Assembly: GCA_949316495.1 (NCBI GenBank)
Contig: OX439002.1
Location: forward strand, 56,026,531 to 56,090,530
DNA: 64,000 nucleotides
DNA from: Amphiduros pacificus
Taxonomy: Eukaryota > Annelida > Polychaeta > Phyllodocida > Hesionidae
Direction of reading: 5' to 3'
Both the position numbers and the translations under genes were made by a program. A model generated the notes under the pieces. The model made no database searches. It saw only the letters and a program-made list of their open reading frames with translations, and was not told the origin of the DNA. Positions within the stretch are counted from its first letter, which is position 1; each line of letters opens with the position of its first letter. Shown here piece by piece: positions 48,859 to 60,827 of this stretch.

Positions 48859-51800
48859 GTAAGATATGCACAATATCCTACACACAATGTGCAGCCTGGC
48901 CAGACAATTCACCTCTTCACCCCTGATTCACACATTCTTCACCTGAGTGTGGTGTGGAAGGTGAGAGAGAGAAAGAGGAGCTGGCCAGATTAGGGGAAGT
49001 CTGCCTGGAGACTCATCTGTTGAATGAATGCAGTGTTTACACTTCCTTTCCTCCGGAGTGTCTCTCCTATAAGATATGTCAAATCACCCGAGTTTTTTTC
49101 CTCCAAACATCAGACCTTTTACTCTCCGAGAGACACCAATCCAAATAACCACATATTGATTCTTTTAACCCAAAAAAAAGCTCTCTATTCTACTCTGTGT
49201 CTATCCTAGCTGAGCTAATGGTTTTCTTGTCCTTCCATTTATTAGGCCCATTCTTGTTTGTTTTTTTTTTTTGAAGTCCAATGTTGGATTTATGTAGTCA
49301 TATTAATGATGTGGAACTCTATATGACATAATAACCCCATTAAAACGTGATCTTAAGCAGACAGAAGCATAGGATCTCGGGAGATATTGAACATAACCCA
49401 ATGGGTTGAGTAGGCCAAGGCTGGATCTATCAGTTTGCTCCCAAACTAGTCTTACTAACACACCTCTTGGCAATCGTTCATAAATCACATGTGTATACAT
49501 TCATAAACCTCCTGATGCTAAGCCACATAGGGATAGCAATCTTGGCAAGGCTGGATGCCCAAATTACACGATTACTACTCATCTACTAATAACTTGCATT
49601 GGTTTCGAGTATCATTACTGCCCCTATTTACCATAACATTACCCATCATCACATTCCAAATTCTGCTGAGATTATCTGGGCCATCATAACTCATGCAATA
49701 TCGGACGAAAATTTCAAGCCAGATATTCCGCTCATCCCTGGACTGTGCAAAAACCACTAACGTTGATTCTGGCTGTGAAACTGGGGTTCAACTTTTCTCC
49801 ATAATTCTAGGGGCAGCCATAAATTTAGTGGATATGCAGGATGAGATTGGGCATACTGTCAGTAGAAATCGGTCCTAGCAGGATTGACCTGCTGCCGATC
49901 GATAAGAATGCTGTGTGTGATATTCTGTGGCCACATCAACCTAAACAAGCACGGCTATGATCCAATAGGAGAAACCCCAAATATGATACGCACTTCGTGG
50001 AGATCCGATTCCTTATCAATCAGTTTCCCTCCTTTTGTCACATTTCCATAAAACTGATGATGAAGAATTTATTGATTTAATCTGTCACATTAAAAACATT
50101 GCATAATTATTACATACAACCAAGAGAGCTGAGAGGAAATAATTAGTTCTGTCGATGGAATGAACCAGTCCAATGAGGACATTGAGTGGGGAACAACGGG
50201 ACATTATTTGCGCTGATGGATCAAATTTTTGTCCATGTTATCAGAGTCAAATTGGGCTGATAGACAAATCATTCAGTTTGTTCTGTGAGCTTGTGGGATT
50301 CGGTAATCACCAAATACAAATCTCCCCATCTCGCATGTCACATCTAACGAAACACCACAATTTTGGCCAGAAATATATTTCAGAACTAGAAATAATATCT
50401 GATATAAAATAATGAAATTCATACTTTTTGTTTCCAGTTTTAAATAAAACTTTATTTTTTGGGTTGACTCTGGTATTTGTTAAATTTGTTAGATTTACCA
50501 CTTCAATGATCATATATATAAGTTAACAAAAAGGTAACACTATTACAAGGCATCAATATGCTATCTTCAATCAAAAATTATATAACATTACATTCATATA
50601 TCATTCATTTAAAATCCTGAAATTTAAAACTTTGCCTGTCATGGTTTATCTTTCACCTTCTGCAATAATAACTTGAACACACAAAATTCAAATGTTTTAT
50701 AAGTGTCAAATCATTTTCCACAAACTAGTTTTTAACTCTAAATTTGCCCAAAAAAGTTGATGTGATATTCAAACAAACAAAACGTTCATCTGATCATGAT
50801 TCCAGTTTAAAACAATGCATCACAAAAAAAAAATTCTGAGGGTACCATTCAAATTCCTTTGTCAGTTCCACACTGCAGTTCTTTCTCTAAATCAATGGCA
50901 CTTAAATGATTTGGAAATTAGGCTCATCAGCCTGGGCAATTTTATGCCTTTGATCAGCTATAATGCAGCATCCATGTACCATCATACAAAATGTATTGCT
51001 CTGTGGGATTAAAACACTCATGCATGAAAGTTGATATTAAAGCAAAGGAAGATTTGGTGCCAGAATTCCTCTGAGTGCTTCACAACAAGGAGAGACCCAA
51101 CAATATCATAACAATATCAATATATATATATACTGCCAAAAAGTCAGTATTTATCTCACACTCTTTTGATTAATTTAGTGTTCATATATATATTATATGT
51201 ATTGTAAACAGGGATCCATCATGTTATAGAAAAGGCAAGAATCCTGTACACAAGGTCAACAATGTTCGCAGTCCCAGGGATCCATCATGACCTGAATATT
51301 TTCTCATCAAATTTGGTGACAAATTCCTCAAAGATTTCCCAGTGTTTGTTATGCCATAAATAGTGTACATTTAACATTAAAACCCACAAATTCATCTTCC
51401 TTAACCATAAAATGTTCCTTGAATTAGAGACTACATCAGATGTTGATATCAATGGTCTAATGACAGCCTTCCTCTTGTTGCTTTTCAGCAACGTACAGCA
51501 CATCTATGCGGGCTGTCGGTCATTGATCATGTTGCAATTAAAAATGAATATGACTTTTGAACTCTTCCGACTACATTTGGGGTTTTGCGAAGTTGAATTG
51601 CCAAATTTCATCTCCCATCATTGCTCCTGAGGATTCTTGTAACTATTTGCAAGCTGGTCTCTGACTAGTGGAAAATAACGCTTGACACCCTGACTATTGC
51701 ATGAGCTGCCTTGATCTGTCAGCAAACTGGACGTGTGTATAACAGCCATAGTATTATATGTGAATGCTGGTGAAGGTATTTCATATTTCACAATATCTGC

Positions 51801-53622
51801 TTGTCTGTTAATAAAAAAAATGGCTTGAAATGTCCAATGCAGACCATTCTACCTGCATATGTGTTGTTGAGGAAAGCATGAAGTGCTGAGTTGAGTATGG
51901 ACTCGCATCAAGCTTCAGCCAAGAAAACAGCAGCAGATAAAAAAGGCAAGGGTTAAAATGAACTAATGCGGTCACAGGTGTAAGTGGAGCTGATATGAAG
52001 CACCAAATAACATTATAGCTTCAATATTGGGCCATACTACGTTCTACTTTGTGTATGGTCTCTGCTATAATCAACATAATCCCTATCTCATTCACTCAAT
52101 TATGGCCAACTTTTCACAGCATGAAAAATACCCAGCGTTAAACGGTGCAGTCAATATTCCAATCAAACATTTTACTCAATCTACATAACTGCATAAATCT
52201 CAATCATATTACGGTATCTTTCTTGCAATAATATTCCAATTCCTTATTCAGCTGTTCCCATTTTTCTAATATTTATCCAGATTTATCCAATAAGAAAACA
52301 AGCAACATATCATTCTATGCATAGCGCATACTAGATGTTGAGTGTTTGTTTCCATGCCTACCAACCCAGCATGCCCATTTGGAAAGCACATTACTCATGA
52401 CACAGCCGATCGCAATATCTATATGGGTTCTCTATTCCAGAAAAAAGCCAATGATAGAATATAACCTTTGATAGAAAACACTTAAAAAGGGCTGAGTGAC
52501 TTTCCTTCTTTTTTTAAAAGTCTCAATCAGAGACTAATTTTTTACAATAATATTTTGTAGTCTGTGTGTGGTTCGGTGTCTCCCTGTGATCTACACTCAC
52601 CCTCTGCATCAAACATCACACAGAAAAACCTTTGTCAATACCTTTGACTATGCAAAACTAATTTCCTGTTTCCTGTTCCAAACCATTATTGTCAGAATTT
52701 TTTTCTAAAGTTACAATGAAGCTCTTTCAGGGGACCAACCAGGGGTGTTTTAATAGGTTGCCAGCTTTTTTTTTGCACAGGATCCTGTTTGACTGTAGTG
52801 TATTACTCTAACGTGGCAAAGAATTCTGTCCCCCATTTTGACTGTGGCTGGAAGAATTAGATCCCACGAGTAGTCTACATTGTAAACCTTCTGTATCTAT
52901 TCATAACAGATTATTGTTAAATAAATGATATCTAACATCTTTCTAATCAAACTCTTAGGTCCCAAAAACAGTTACCCAGCACTGCTACACATTTTAATTC
53001 ATTTAAAAATCACTTTATCTGAGACCAAGAACTGGGTTAAGTGATTCAAGAAAAATACGTAATCATAACAGCCATTCTCCAAACCATCCTTGGCAGCTTT
53101 TCCCGAAGACAATTTTGAGCAAATGAGTTAGGATCAGTGAGGTGGATGAAGTGTGCACAGTGCAGGACAATATATGTCACATGATGAGTATTATTACAGA
53201 TCAGCCACTCTCCTCCAATATCTTTATAGCACGGTGCATTCCGCAATCTACACTCACAATAGCCCATCTCTGCTGATAGCCATTAATCTGCTTATACAGT
53301 GACAGCCTATTTTGTCCCGCCCAGTCTTTTTGGCTTCCTCTCCACCCTACATATAACATGCAGGCGACACAGGGGTGGCATAAAAACCAACTCTCCTCCA
53401 CGCTAGTGGAATGCAGGCACAGTCAGTTCTGGCTGACCCATGTATATTCTACTTCTGCTCAAACTGCAGCCTATTCCTGTGTCAACGATGGCACAAACAG
53501 TGCAGTCCCTTTACAAAGGGTATATTCCCTAGCTGGGGTAAATTTGTAATATTCAAAGGGAAAAAAACCGTTGTCAAAGGGTGTAATATCCACTAAAACC
53601 AGATCCACAGGATGGTCTCAGG
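48859..53622. other. Non-coding, with GC-balanced islands
   Basis: Islands at 49330-50000, 50150-50340 and 53040-53440 stand out from AT-rich flanks and are repeat-free. Open frames in them exist on both strands but none has clear splice boundaries or a known domain, which fits conserved non-coding or regulatory sequence rather than exons. Short (TA)n at 51118-51132. Confidence 0.45.
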
Positions 53623-54000
53623 CATGACTATTCACTGAAATAAGAAGTTTGTCCCCGATACCAACATCACGAAGAATCATCTGACCTTCAAGATTCATAA
53701 TCCAAGCATTACTGTACGTTCCTTTAAATTGGCATCAAGCATAGTCACTGAACATCCTTTTCTATTTTTTTTTCAAATTGTCCATTGAGGTGTGACTGAC
53801 TCATCACTGAAACCAATTTTACCATTAGTCAATTTGCTTAACCCAACCAATACTGTCTGCATTATCCATCATAACCCATAAATAATACACTGACAATGTT
53901 TTCCTAAAACTTGTTTACTGAGGGATGACTGCTCACTGAAACACAAAGTTCATCACAGCTATTAATATTATTTATTAAGATGCACCATTCAACTGATATT
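53623..54000 (+). repeat. Dispersed repeat R3, copy 2, with three monomers
   Basis: TTCACTGAAATAAGAAGTTTGTCCCCGAT corresponds to copy 1 at 23524. Two more diverged monomers follow, starting near 53787 (TGAGGTGTGACTGACTCATC) and 53919 (TGAGGGATGACTGCTCACTG). So the family has an internal tandem arrangement of ~130-160 bp. Confidence 0.68.
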
Positions 54001-55440
54001 TTCTACGCCATCCATCATATTCACTGAATAATGCAATGTAAATGTGTTTTTTACTGCAAATTCAAGCCTAATAGATGAATAAGCCCTATGGAGCCCATAT
54101 ACTGTACATTTTGAAGCAAACATTTTCAACAAGCCTCTATGGAAAACATTTTGATACCTAATTCCACCAAGTTTCAAGCTTGGATATTGTACAATAGTAT
54201 TGTACCGTACAATAGTATTGTACTGTACATAGTATTGTACTGTAGATTATCGTAAAATAGAGATCATTTTTGCAGTACAGCCTGTATCATCGCAAGCTGT
54301 TCTGTACATTGTCAATATAACCATGGTGATTCAATATTTATTCTTTTTTGTGGTAAAAAACGTTAAAGAAAATGTCACGAGTACAGCAGCATGCCAAGAT
54401 TGTGGAATGAGAATAGACTTGGGCGAGTATTTAAGTTGGATGAGCAGAATTAAGGACTCCCCTGCCATACATCTTCTAGTCCATTCAGTGGCTTACTCAC
54501 TGAGGGAAGCAAAGCTGCAATGAAACTAAGGCTGAAGGAGTTTGCAGGAGCCTGACCTCTTACAAGCTGTTATAATGAGATGACCTCTACGGCAGGAGCA
54601 GACCAAGGAAACATAACGATGAAGCCACCTTTCTGTGCCACCCAGACAGCTGAGGAGATGCACTCGGGTGAAAATGACACATCTGCGTCATTATACAAGT
54701 GTAGTAACTCCCCAGCGTCAACAAGGCAACAAAAAAAATGATATACTCCTCAGCACACAATCACACTCTGTGAGTGAGAAAGGCAAATTATTGAGTGCTT
54801 TATGCTGCTCAGGCACTAATCTGATATGCATCATTCGGGTAAGCAATAGTCCCTCCTATTTGTTTTGTTCACATTTGCAAATTTCAAAGTTAACATTGCA
54901 CAACCATAATAATATTTGCAGCAATAAAAATATCAATTTTATGCCAAAGATGGAAGAAATCATAACTCTCCCTTCAGGAGTTGGGTCTAAATATCTACTT
55001 AGTCACCCATAAATGTGATTAAATGATATCAAGATCAAAGCGAGCCTCTGTCTGACTTCAGCTGATCGTATTTGGCTGTTGTGCGACTATTTGGTCAGGT
55101 ATGCCTTGTTCAAAGCACAATATGCTAATACAGAGCATTACCATATAAGCTCACATTTCTCTGTGACTAAATAGATGCTCATATTGGGTTTTACACTAAC
55201 GGGTAAGTAAGCAGCATATGCTAGTACTGAAAATGTGGAATTAATAATGTCACCTCTTTTGTGTGCCCTTATCTGAAACTGCTGAAATCAATAACACTGC
55301 ATACCTACATTTTTACTGTGCGATGTATTGACCACGTTTTACACATGCAGGCTGACTAGATATTATCATGAGATGCATTATTTCTCACATGCAACTGTAA
55401 CCCACATTGGTTATATTGATTATACTATAAATATTTCATT
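54001..55440. other. Non-coding, with palindromic micro-array
   Basis: Apart from the 18-bp palindromic repeat at 54189-54242, no feature is supported. Confidence 0.5.
54189..54242. repeat. 18-bp tandem repeat of a palindrome, 3 copies
   Basis: Each unit GTACAATAGTATTGTAC(C/T) is itself an inverted repeat around AGT; the third unit has lost one base. Three hairpin units in a row can also form one long cruciform. Confidence 0.93.
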
Positions 55441-55449
55441 TCTAAACAA

Positions 55450-56520
55450 CGGTCACTGCAGATAATTGTGCTTCACAGAGGAAGAAAATAGCTGTGCAGT
55501 GGGCCTTCTTCTGGACTTGAAAATTGTGTGTCACACGGTAAAAAAACAGCAAAAAAAAATCTTTCTCAAGACTTCGATAGATGATATAGCATCACATTTG
55601 GCTTGTTCTTATTGATCAGGCCTTGACATGAAGAGAAAAATATTGGTTGCCCAGTTGGGCAGGTGGCCCAAAGGATAATAGGATGTGTGATACAATAAAG
55701 AGCATTGCAAATAAGACTGTATCGTGACTAGTCAAAAATTTTAAGTCCTTTGATCGTGATATGAGACAAATATCTATCAAGGGTTAGAATAAAATCAAGA
55801 TAATTTGGGCCACTAAAAGACCAAAAATATGGTTGCCCAACTGAGCCACTAAAACAGCAGTCACTGACCCAAACAGAGGATCTGGTGGCCCCCAGACCAC
55901 TGGGCCAGTGTGCAATGTCAAGGTCAATGTGACAACTGTGTATCATAAGAAACATAATAGTTATACATTAGGCTTTTCTGAATAGATATGACAATTGTGC
56001 ATTACAGATGACAAGAGAGTTTTACATTAGGCTTTTCTGAATTGATATGACAATAATGCATTACAGATGACAAGATAGTTATACATTAGGCTTTTCTGAA
56101 TTGATATGACAATAATCCATTACAGATAACAACATTGTTTTACATTAGGCTACACTAAATTGATGTGACAACTTTGCATCACAGGAATAACTTCACATTA
56201 GGCAGCATCAAGTATTTTGTTATTAGTGGGGGTCTCCTGACCCTATGTTGATAAAATGGCATGGTATTAGTTAATAGAGATTTTTGTATTTGTAAGTGGG
56301 TTGAATAAATAATTTCCTTGTTCCTAATTATTCCTTTCCTAGTTCCTAGTTTATCCTTATTGGTGTGATAATTGTGTATTACGAGACAGCTTTAATATAG
56401 GATATTCCTGATCAATGTGACCATTGTGCATCACAGGAGGCAAAGTATCATCATATTAGACGTGTCCTTATTGATGTAACAAGTGAATATCACAGAAGAC
56501 AAAGGAGGAGGCTCTTGTTT
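55450..56520. repeat. Decaying 59-bp tandem array
   Basis: The core is regular: TACATTAGGC starts at 55964, 56023, 56082 and 56141 (59-bp steps), with GATATGACAATAATGCATTA between. On both sides progressively diverged units (TGTGACAACTGTGTATCA, TGTGACCATTGTGCATCACA and similar) reach about 55450 and 56520, with an isolated relative near 56690. This is an old array with a younger, homogenised core. Confidence 0.8.
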
Positions 56521-56809
56521 TGACAATTAAACATAATAATAGACTAAACAATTATCCCTGTCAAAACTATCCCAAAAGATTTGACTAATTATCAAATATG
56601 AGAAAAAGTGACATTGACCTGTAAATAGGGTGGTGTATTAAAAAGATAATCCAGTGGAACATTGGGCTCTCCCTGCAAAAAAATGACAATGACCATGTAT
56701 CACAGAAGACAAAGTCATAGTACAATGGGCTCTTCCTGCAGACTTGACAATATTCAGCTGTACGCTGCGATAGCCAAGCAGGACACTTAGCTGAATATTA
56801 CAACAACAC

Positions 56810-57330
56810 AGGGCTCTCCCTCAAGACAATCTTGTCTGCTGTCTCCTCCCATGTCATGTGATAATCTACCTGCAACTTGTGCACAAAAAGACTCCTCACC
56901 GCCGAATGTACGACACATTATGGCTGGCAAACGTGAGCATGCAACATCTTGTTGCTTCCATATTAACCTCTGCCTCGCTGAAGATGCTGGACGCTTTGGT
57001 AGTCTGTGGCGCTTCCTCCAGGCTCTACCGTCGTGTGATGGTAATATTGGTGCCACATGCCACTATAGGCAGACAGCTGAGTGGGGATCACAGTCTACAC
57101 TGAGGGCAGGTTATGCAGGCACAAATCTAGCCTAATTGCCTGGCTGTCCTGCAGCCTTCATGTTCCAGCCTCCAAAGATGCAATCACACTGTGCCATGTA
57201 TCAAAGGCCAAACTTTCATGCGGAAATCACTTGTCAGGTCTTAATCAACGAGACATCTCATGCAAGCATAATCTGCCTAAGATGGGGTATTGTTGCAAAA
57301 CCTCCTTGCCTTTTATGTGGCTAGCAAACA
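56810..57330. other. CpG-bearing GC-balanced island, function unknown
   Basis: CpG density is clearly above the flanks (ACCGCCGAATGTACGACAC, CCGTCGTG). Open frames of 81-94 codons overlap on both strands, as expected when stop-poor GC-rich sequence is read; none resembles a known protein. A donor-like GCAG|GTAGAT lies on the minus strand at about 56868. It could be a regulatory element or an unrecognised exon. Confidence 0.35.
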
Positions 57331-60199
57331 CAGGTTGCCACTTGCCTCAATATTGCTGGTGTAGTCACACAAGTCAACAACAATCCTGCATGAGCATACC
57401 AATTAGCAAAACATTGACTCTTCATTGTCACTTCTGTGAATGCAAGTCTTAATTTTTCATAGGTAACACAAATCATACATTTTTGATGTTGATATTCATC
57501 CAAGTTGACATTATCAGCTAATTTCAACTGAAGCAATGATTCTTCTTAACAATGATTGTCTTGCATTATTCTGACCAATGATTATTATATTTTATATATT
57601 ACCTGTAACCTAAAGAATATTACATGTCAAAATATTCAAGTATTAAATGAGGGAGCTGATTTGCACAAATGTGCCATTCTGCATAGATCTGTTCTTCTTA
57701 GGGAGTGAGTACAGAGAATTGATTGATATTACATAATATGAAAGGAGATCTTAATTCTTTAAAAGAAAAACTAAAAATAAATTAGATGATGGTCCATCAT
57801 AAACATTTTCAACCTGCCTAAAAAATTTCAAAAAGATGTCCTGTTGAAGGAATTCTATCTTTTTTGTATAAATCTTATATATTTCTACCTTTTCAATTCA
57901 TAGAATAATTTTGAGGGTCGTCAACTTACTGTTTTATAAGAGTTTATCAATAGTCACAATCATGATGTTTGGTATTGTTTATGCAAAGCAGCCCAAATAT
58001 AACGTGGTATTTAAGTACATTTATAACCATTTATCAGATAAATGTGATAACACAAGGCTTTTCTAATAATTCTCATCATATTCAAGCTCTTTTTATTCCT
58101 ATGATCCATCAAAACTTGAAGGAGTGTCAAAAAAAAGAAAAACAGAAAAAGGGTTATAGAAAATATGAGAAGGCTGAAAAAGGTATTGGGTGTTCAAATC
58201 AGATTACTTCACAAAGAATTATGAGATTAAACTGCTTAAATGTTTTTTTTCATGGTATTACCAAATTAATGTGGCAAAAAAAAGTGTTACTAATATTATG
58301 CTCTCCCAAACAAAAATATGCAACATCAGTTGCATAAATATATCAAATGTGAAAGATTTATATAAAAAAGTACTTTGGATTAAAGATGTGACTTTTTAAA
58401 GATCATCCCAAATTTGATTCTCACAAGTAATATTGATTTCAAGAAATGTAAAATGAGCGGAATTTTTTCATTAGCTTTACATCATTGTACACAACATTCT
58501 TTTGATAGCTATCATAGCTATTCATGCTGGGATTAAAATCTTGCCGTCAAGCAATTCATCCGACATCATTCTCTTGAAATTCATTAAAGTTCAGTGAAAA
58601 GCTGTAAACTGGTCCCCTATCATTTTGAAACTCTGTTTGCATGATTTTGGCACCATGATTTCCTCCTAAAATTATCGAGAATAACAATATAAACCTAAAA
58701 AAATGTTTTCCTTATTTCCATGTAAAATATATTATGATTGAATCATATGAAACACTGAAATGAAAAAATAAGGTGATAGCAGGAAAGCCAACTGGTCCCA
58801 TGATTAGAGGAATGGTCATATGGACCCACATGGCACTTGCACCCTCTCAGTCACAAGCATACCTTCAACAAGCTTCACCAAGGCAATTTTTCACAGCAAG
58901 GGATGGTCATATAACACATGTCCAAAATTTTCTCATAATCTTTTTTTGAATCAGATTTGTGGGGTTATAATTAATACTTTCCTGTATCATAAATCACAGG
59001 TATTTTATGGGTGTACTTGTAACATTCTTAGAGCCAGAATGTTAGAGCTCAAGGCAACCACAGCTGCAACCCCCTACTATGCAATTCTCAACTGAACACT
59101 TGAAATGCTTCCTACAATATTGGTAGCTATTGATTCCATTTATGGGACAGTCATCTAACTGGGTCTAGCGTTCAATTAGAAAAACAAAGCAGCAGTCAGC
59201 TTCCGTGCAGAACAATCTTACTTTCCTAAAAAAACACTCATCTTACCATCAATAAATATTTCCTGTCCTACAGCCTGTTATTTTAGCATATTTTCAATAC
59301 TAGAAATACTTGAAAAAAATACACTTTGTATGGATTGGAACACAACATAATATAATATTTGTTGTGAACTTCTTTCTGAATTAAATATACATGAATTTCT
59401 ACTACACACCTTAAAACAGGTTTGGGCAGGGTAAGGTATTAAGAATTGCACATTTTCAATTAGAAAAAAATAGAGATAAGCTATTCATGTCAGTCCACTC
59501 ACTCCACTGATATGTGGATTAATATGGAATTGCATGCATACCCAATATATAGCTTATATTTTCGACAGGGATTGGGATGGACAAGCCTCATGAATGGTCT
59601 GTCTTCTTCAATTTAATTCCTTCTGTTTTGACTAAATAAAAACATCCCTTTCAGCAGCTTGTAAAAACAATTAAAGAGTGTTGTAATCAGGAAATTATGA
59701 GCAAAATTATACAGAAGAATAAGAATGAAAGAGATATTTTGCAATGATTATAATTCATATATAAAACTAGTTCAAAGCTCAGTAGGTCTGTTGCAATCTG
59801 TGACAATTATTCCATTTGTCTCTCATACAAAAATTGAAATCACTTTTTAATAAGACATCAGATTGGAACATGAACTACAGAATTGGTCTGTTGTCAGAAA
59901 AAGTTGTGAGCAGTTGAGAGTACTGCTGGTTTTTCTTATACATTGATTGAATTTGATAAATTCTGAGTATATTCCAGCAAATAAGCTTTATAATTTTTAA
60001 TGGATATATTCTAGCAAATGAATACAATAATTCATAATTTTTTAGAGTTACATTTTAGAGGTTTTTAACTCGTAAAATAGGTCTAAGCATTCAATAAAAG
60101 ATCAAACTGAATGCTCTCCCAACTGCAGGACACGGAACAGACAGTTCACTGACCAGTTTCACGGAAATGTCTATATCTTCAAATATAGCTTGTCATTTT
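57331..60199. other. Non-coding, very AT-rich
   Basis: No gene supported. The 122-codon plus frame at 57969-58337 is lysine/asparagine-rich low-complexity sequence. If the minus-strand first exon at 60543 is real, this stretch is part of its first intron. Confidence 0.5.
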
Positions 60200-60211
60200 T
60201 GACAGCTGTCA
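60200..60211. promoter_or_regulatory. TALE-homeodomain-type palindrome TGACAGCTGTCA
   Basis: A perfect 12-bp palindrome made of two inverted TGACAG sites, the known preferred motif of TGIF/MEIS/PKNOX proteins, with a central CAGCTG E-box. It lies about 330 bp inside the minus-strand gene's first intron and about 560 bp upstream of the CDS start codon. Confidence 0.35.
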
Positions 60212-60542
60212 AATTCTCAGAAAACCTCATCTTCCGCTACTGTGTCACATGTTTGGCCACTATTAAATCAAAGGATTTGATTAGAACTCGACGCTGCTTT
60301 GAGAATTAAGAGTCATATTTTCTAAACTGATAAGATTGACATGTCGTTTATCGTGGCACAGTCCTCGCCTGGTAGACAAGTCAATACACAACAAACCCGG
60401 CCGACCCACCCATCCCACTCCATGCAGGGAAGACAGGACGGGGAAGGGGGTCCCTTATGAGACGTTTTACTCCACCATTTTTATAGGAATCGTTCCAATT
60501 TGCACACAAACTGTTAACAAATGCCTTTACTTAATGTCTTAC

Positions 60543-60632
60543 CTTCTGTTGTATTGTTATACTCCTGGCAAGTGAATAATTCCCAGAGTAAAGTACGACG
60601 CCCAACTGCCTACACACCACCCTGGACGCCAT
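60543..60632 (-). CDS. First coding exon of a probable mitochondrial protein, family unknown
   Basis: On the minus strand ATG at 60632-60630, in good context (GCAAAATGG), opens 30 codons that end in phase 0 at AAG|GTAAGA. The peptide MASRVVCRQLGVVLYSGNYS...SITIQQK has four arginines, no acidic residue and alternating hydrophobic residues, the pattern of a mitochondrial targeting presequence. It is the first ATG in its frame. It lies head to head with the plus-strand CDS first exon, 141 bp apart, and shares its CpG-rich sequence. Later exons would lie to the left on the minus strand and I could not find them; the exon at 34185-34275 is on the right strand but unproven. The function beyond targeting cannot be read. 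Confidence 0.6.
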
Positions 60633-60773
60633 TTTGCTTGCTACAGATCTCGAGGCAGGTGCGCGAATGCGCGAGACTGAAACAAATCCCAAGCAAGGCT
60701 GGTACCTCGGGGGTTTGTGTATTGACACAAATTGCTTGTTTTCACATTGCTAATCCGCGATCTAACTGCAAAG
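60633..60773. promoter_or_regulatory. Putative bidirectional CpG promoter
   Basis: The 141 bp between two divergent start codons are CpG-rich (CTCGAGG, GTGCGCGAATGCGCGAGAC, CCTCGGG, TCCGCGATC) in an otherwise CpG-poor window. GTGCGCGAATGCGCGA holds two TGCGC half-sites like those of NRF1, and GCGCGAA resembles an E2F site. No TATA box is seen, as is usual for housekeeping divergent promoters. Both 5' UTRs must lie within or overlap this gap, unless non-coding first exons exist. Confidence 0.6.
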
Positions 60774-60827
60774 ATGTCAGAGATTAGAAGAAGAATCCCA
60801 GGAGAATCAGATGGAACCCATCAGGAA
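60774..60827 (+). CDS. CDS1/2: CDP-diacylglycerol synthase (phosphatidate cytidylyltransferase), coding exon 1
   Basis: ATG (GCAAAGATG, A at -3) starts MSEIRRRIPGESDGTHQE, ending in phase 0 at GAA|GTGAGT. Animal CDS1/CDS2 proteins begin with a similar short basic motif (human CDS2: MTELRQRV, from memory) and an acidic, poorly conserved cytosolic tail. Identity rests mainly on exon 2, which continues in the same phase. The enzyme makes CDP-diacylglycerol from CTP and phosphatidic acid in the endoplasmic reticulum membrane, feeding phosphatidylinositol and cardiolipin synthesis. A GC/CpG-rich promoter lies directly upstream, shared with a divergent gene. Membrane segments and the CDS signature are in exons beyond the window. 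Confidence 0.82.

Noticed and set aside
49575-49757. Minus-strand exon (…SRDERNIWLEIFVRYC…)
   Set aside because: Peptide looks plausible but no acceptor or donor brackets it and the opposite strand is equally open; kept only as a GC-balanced island.
56787-57135. Protein gene from three overlapping frames of 81-94 codons
   Set aside because: Frames on both strands overlap in stop-poor GC-rich DNA; none resembles a protein and splice signals do not agree in phase.
57969-58337. 122-codon plus frame rich in K, N and I
   Set aside because: Low-complexity A-rich sequence; no support as coding.
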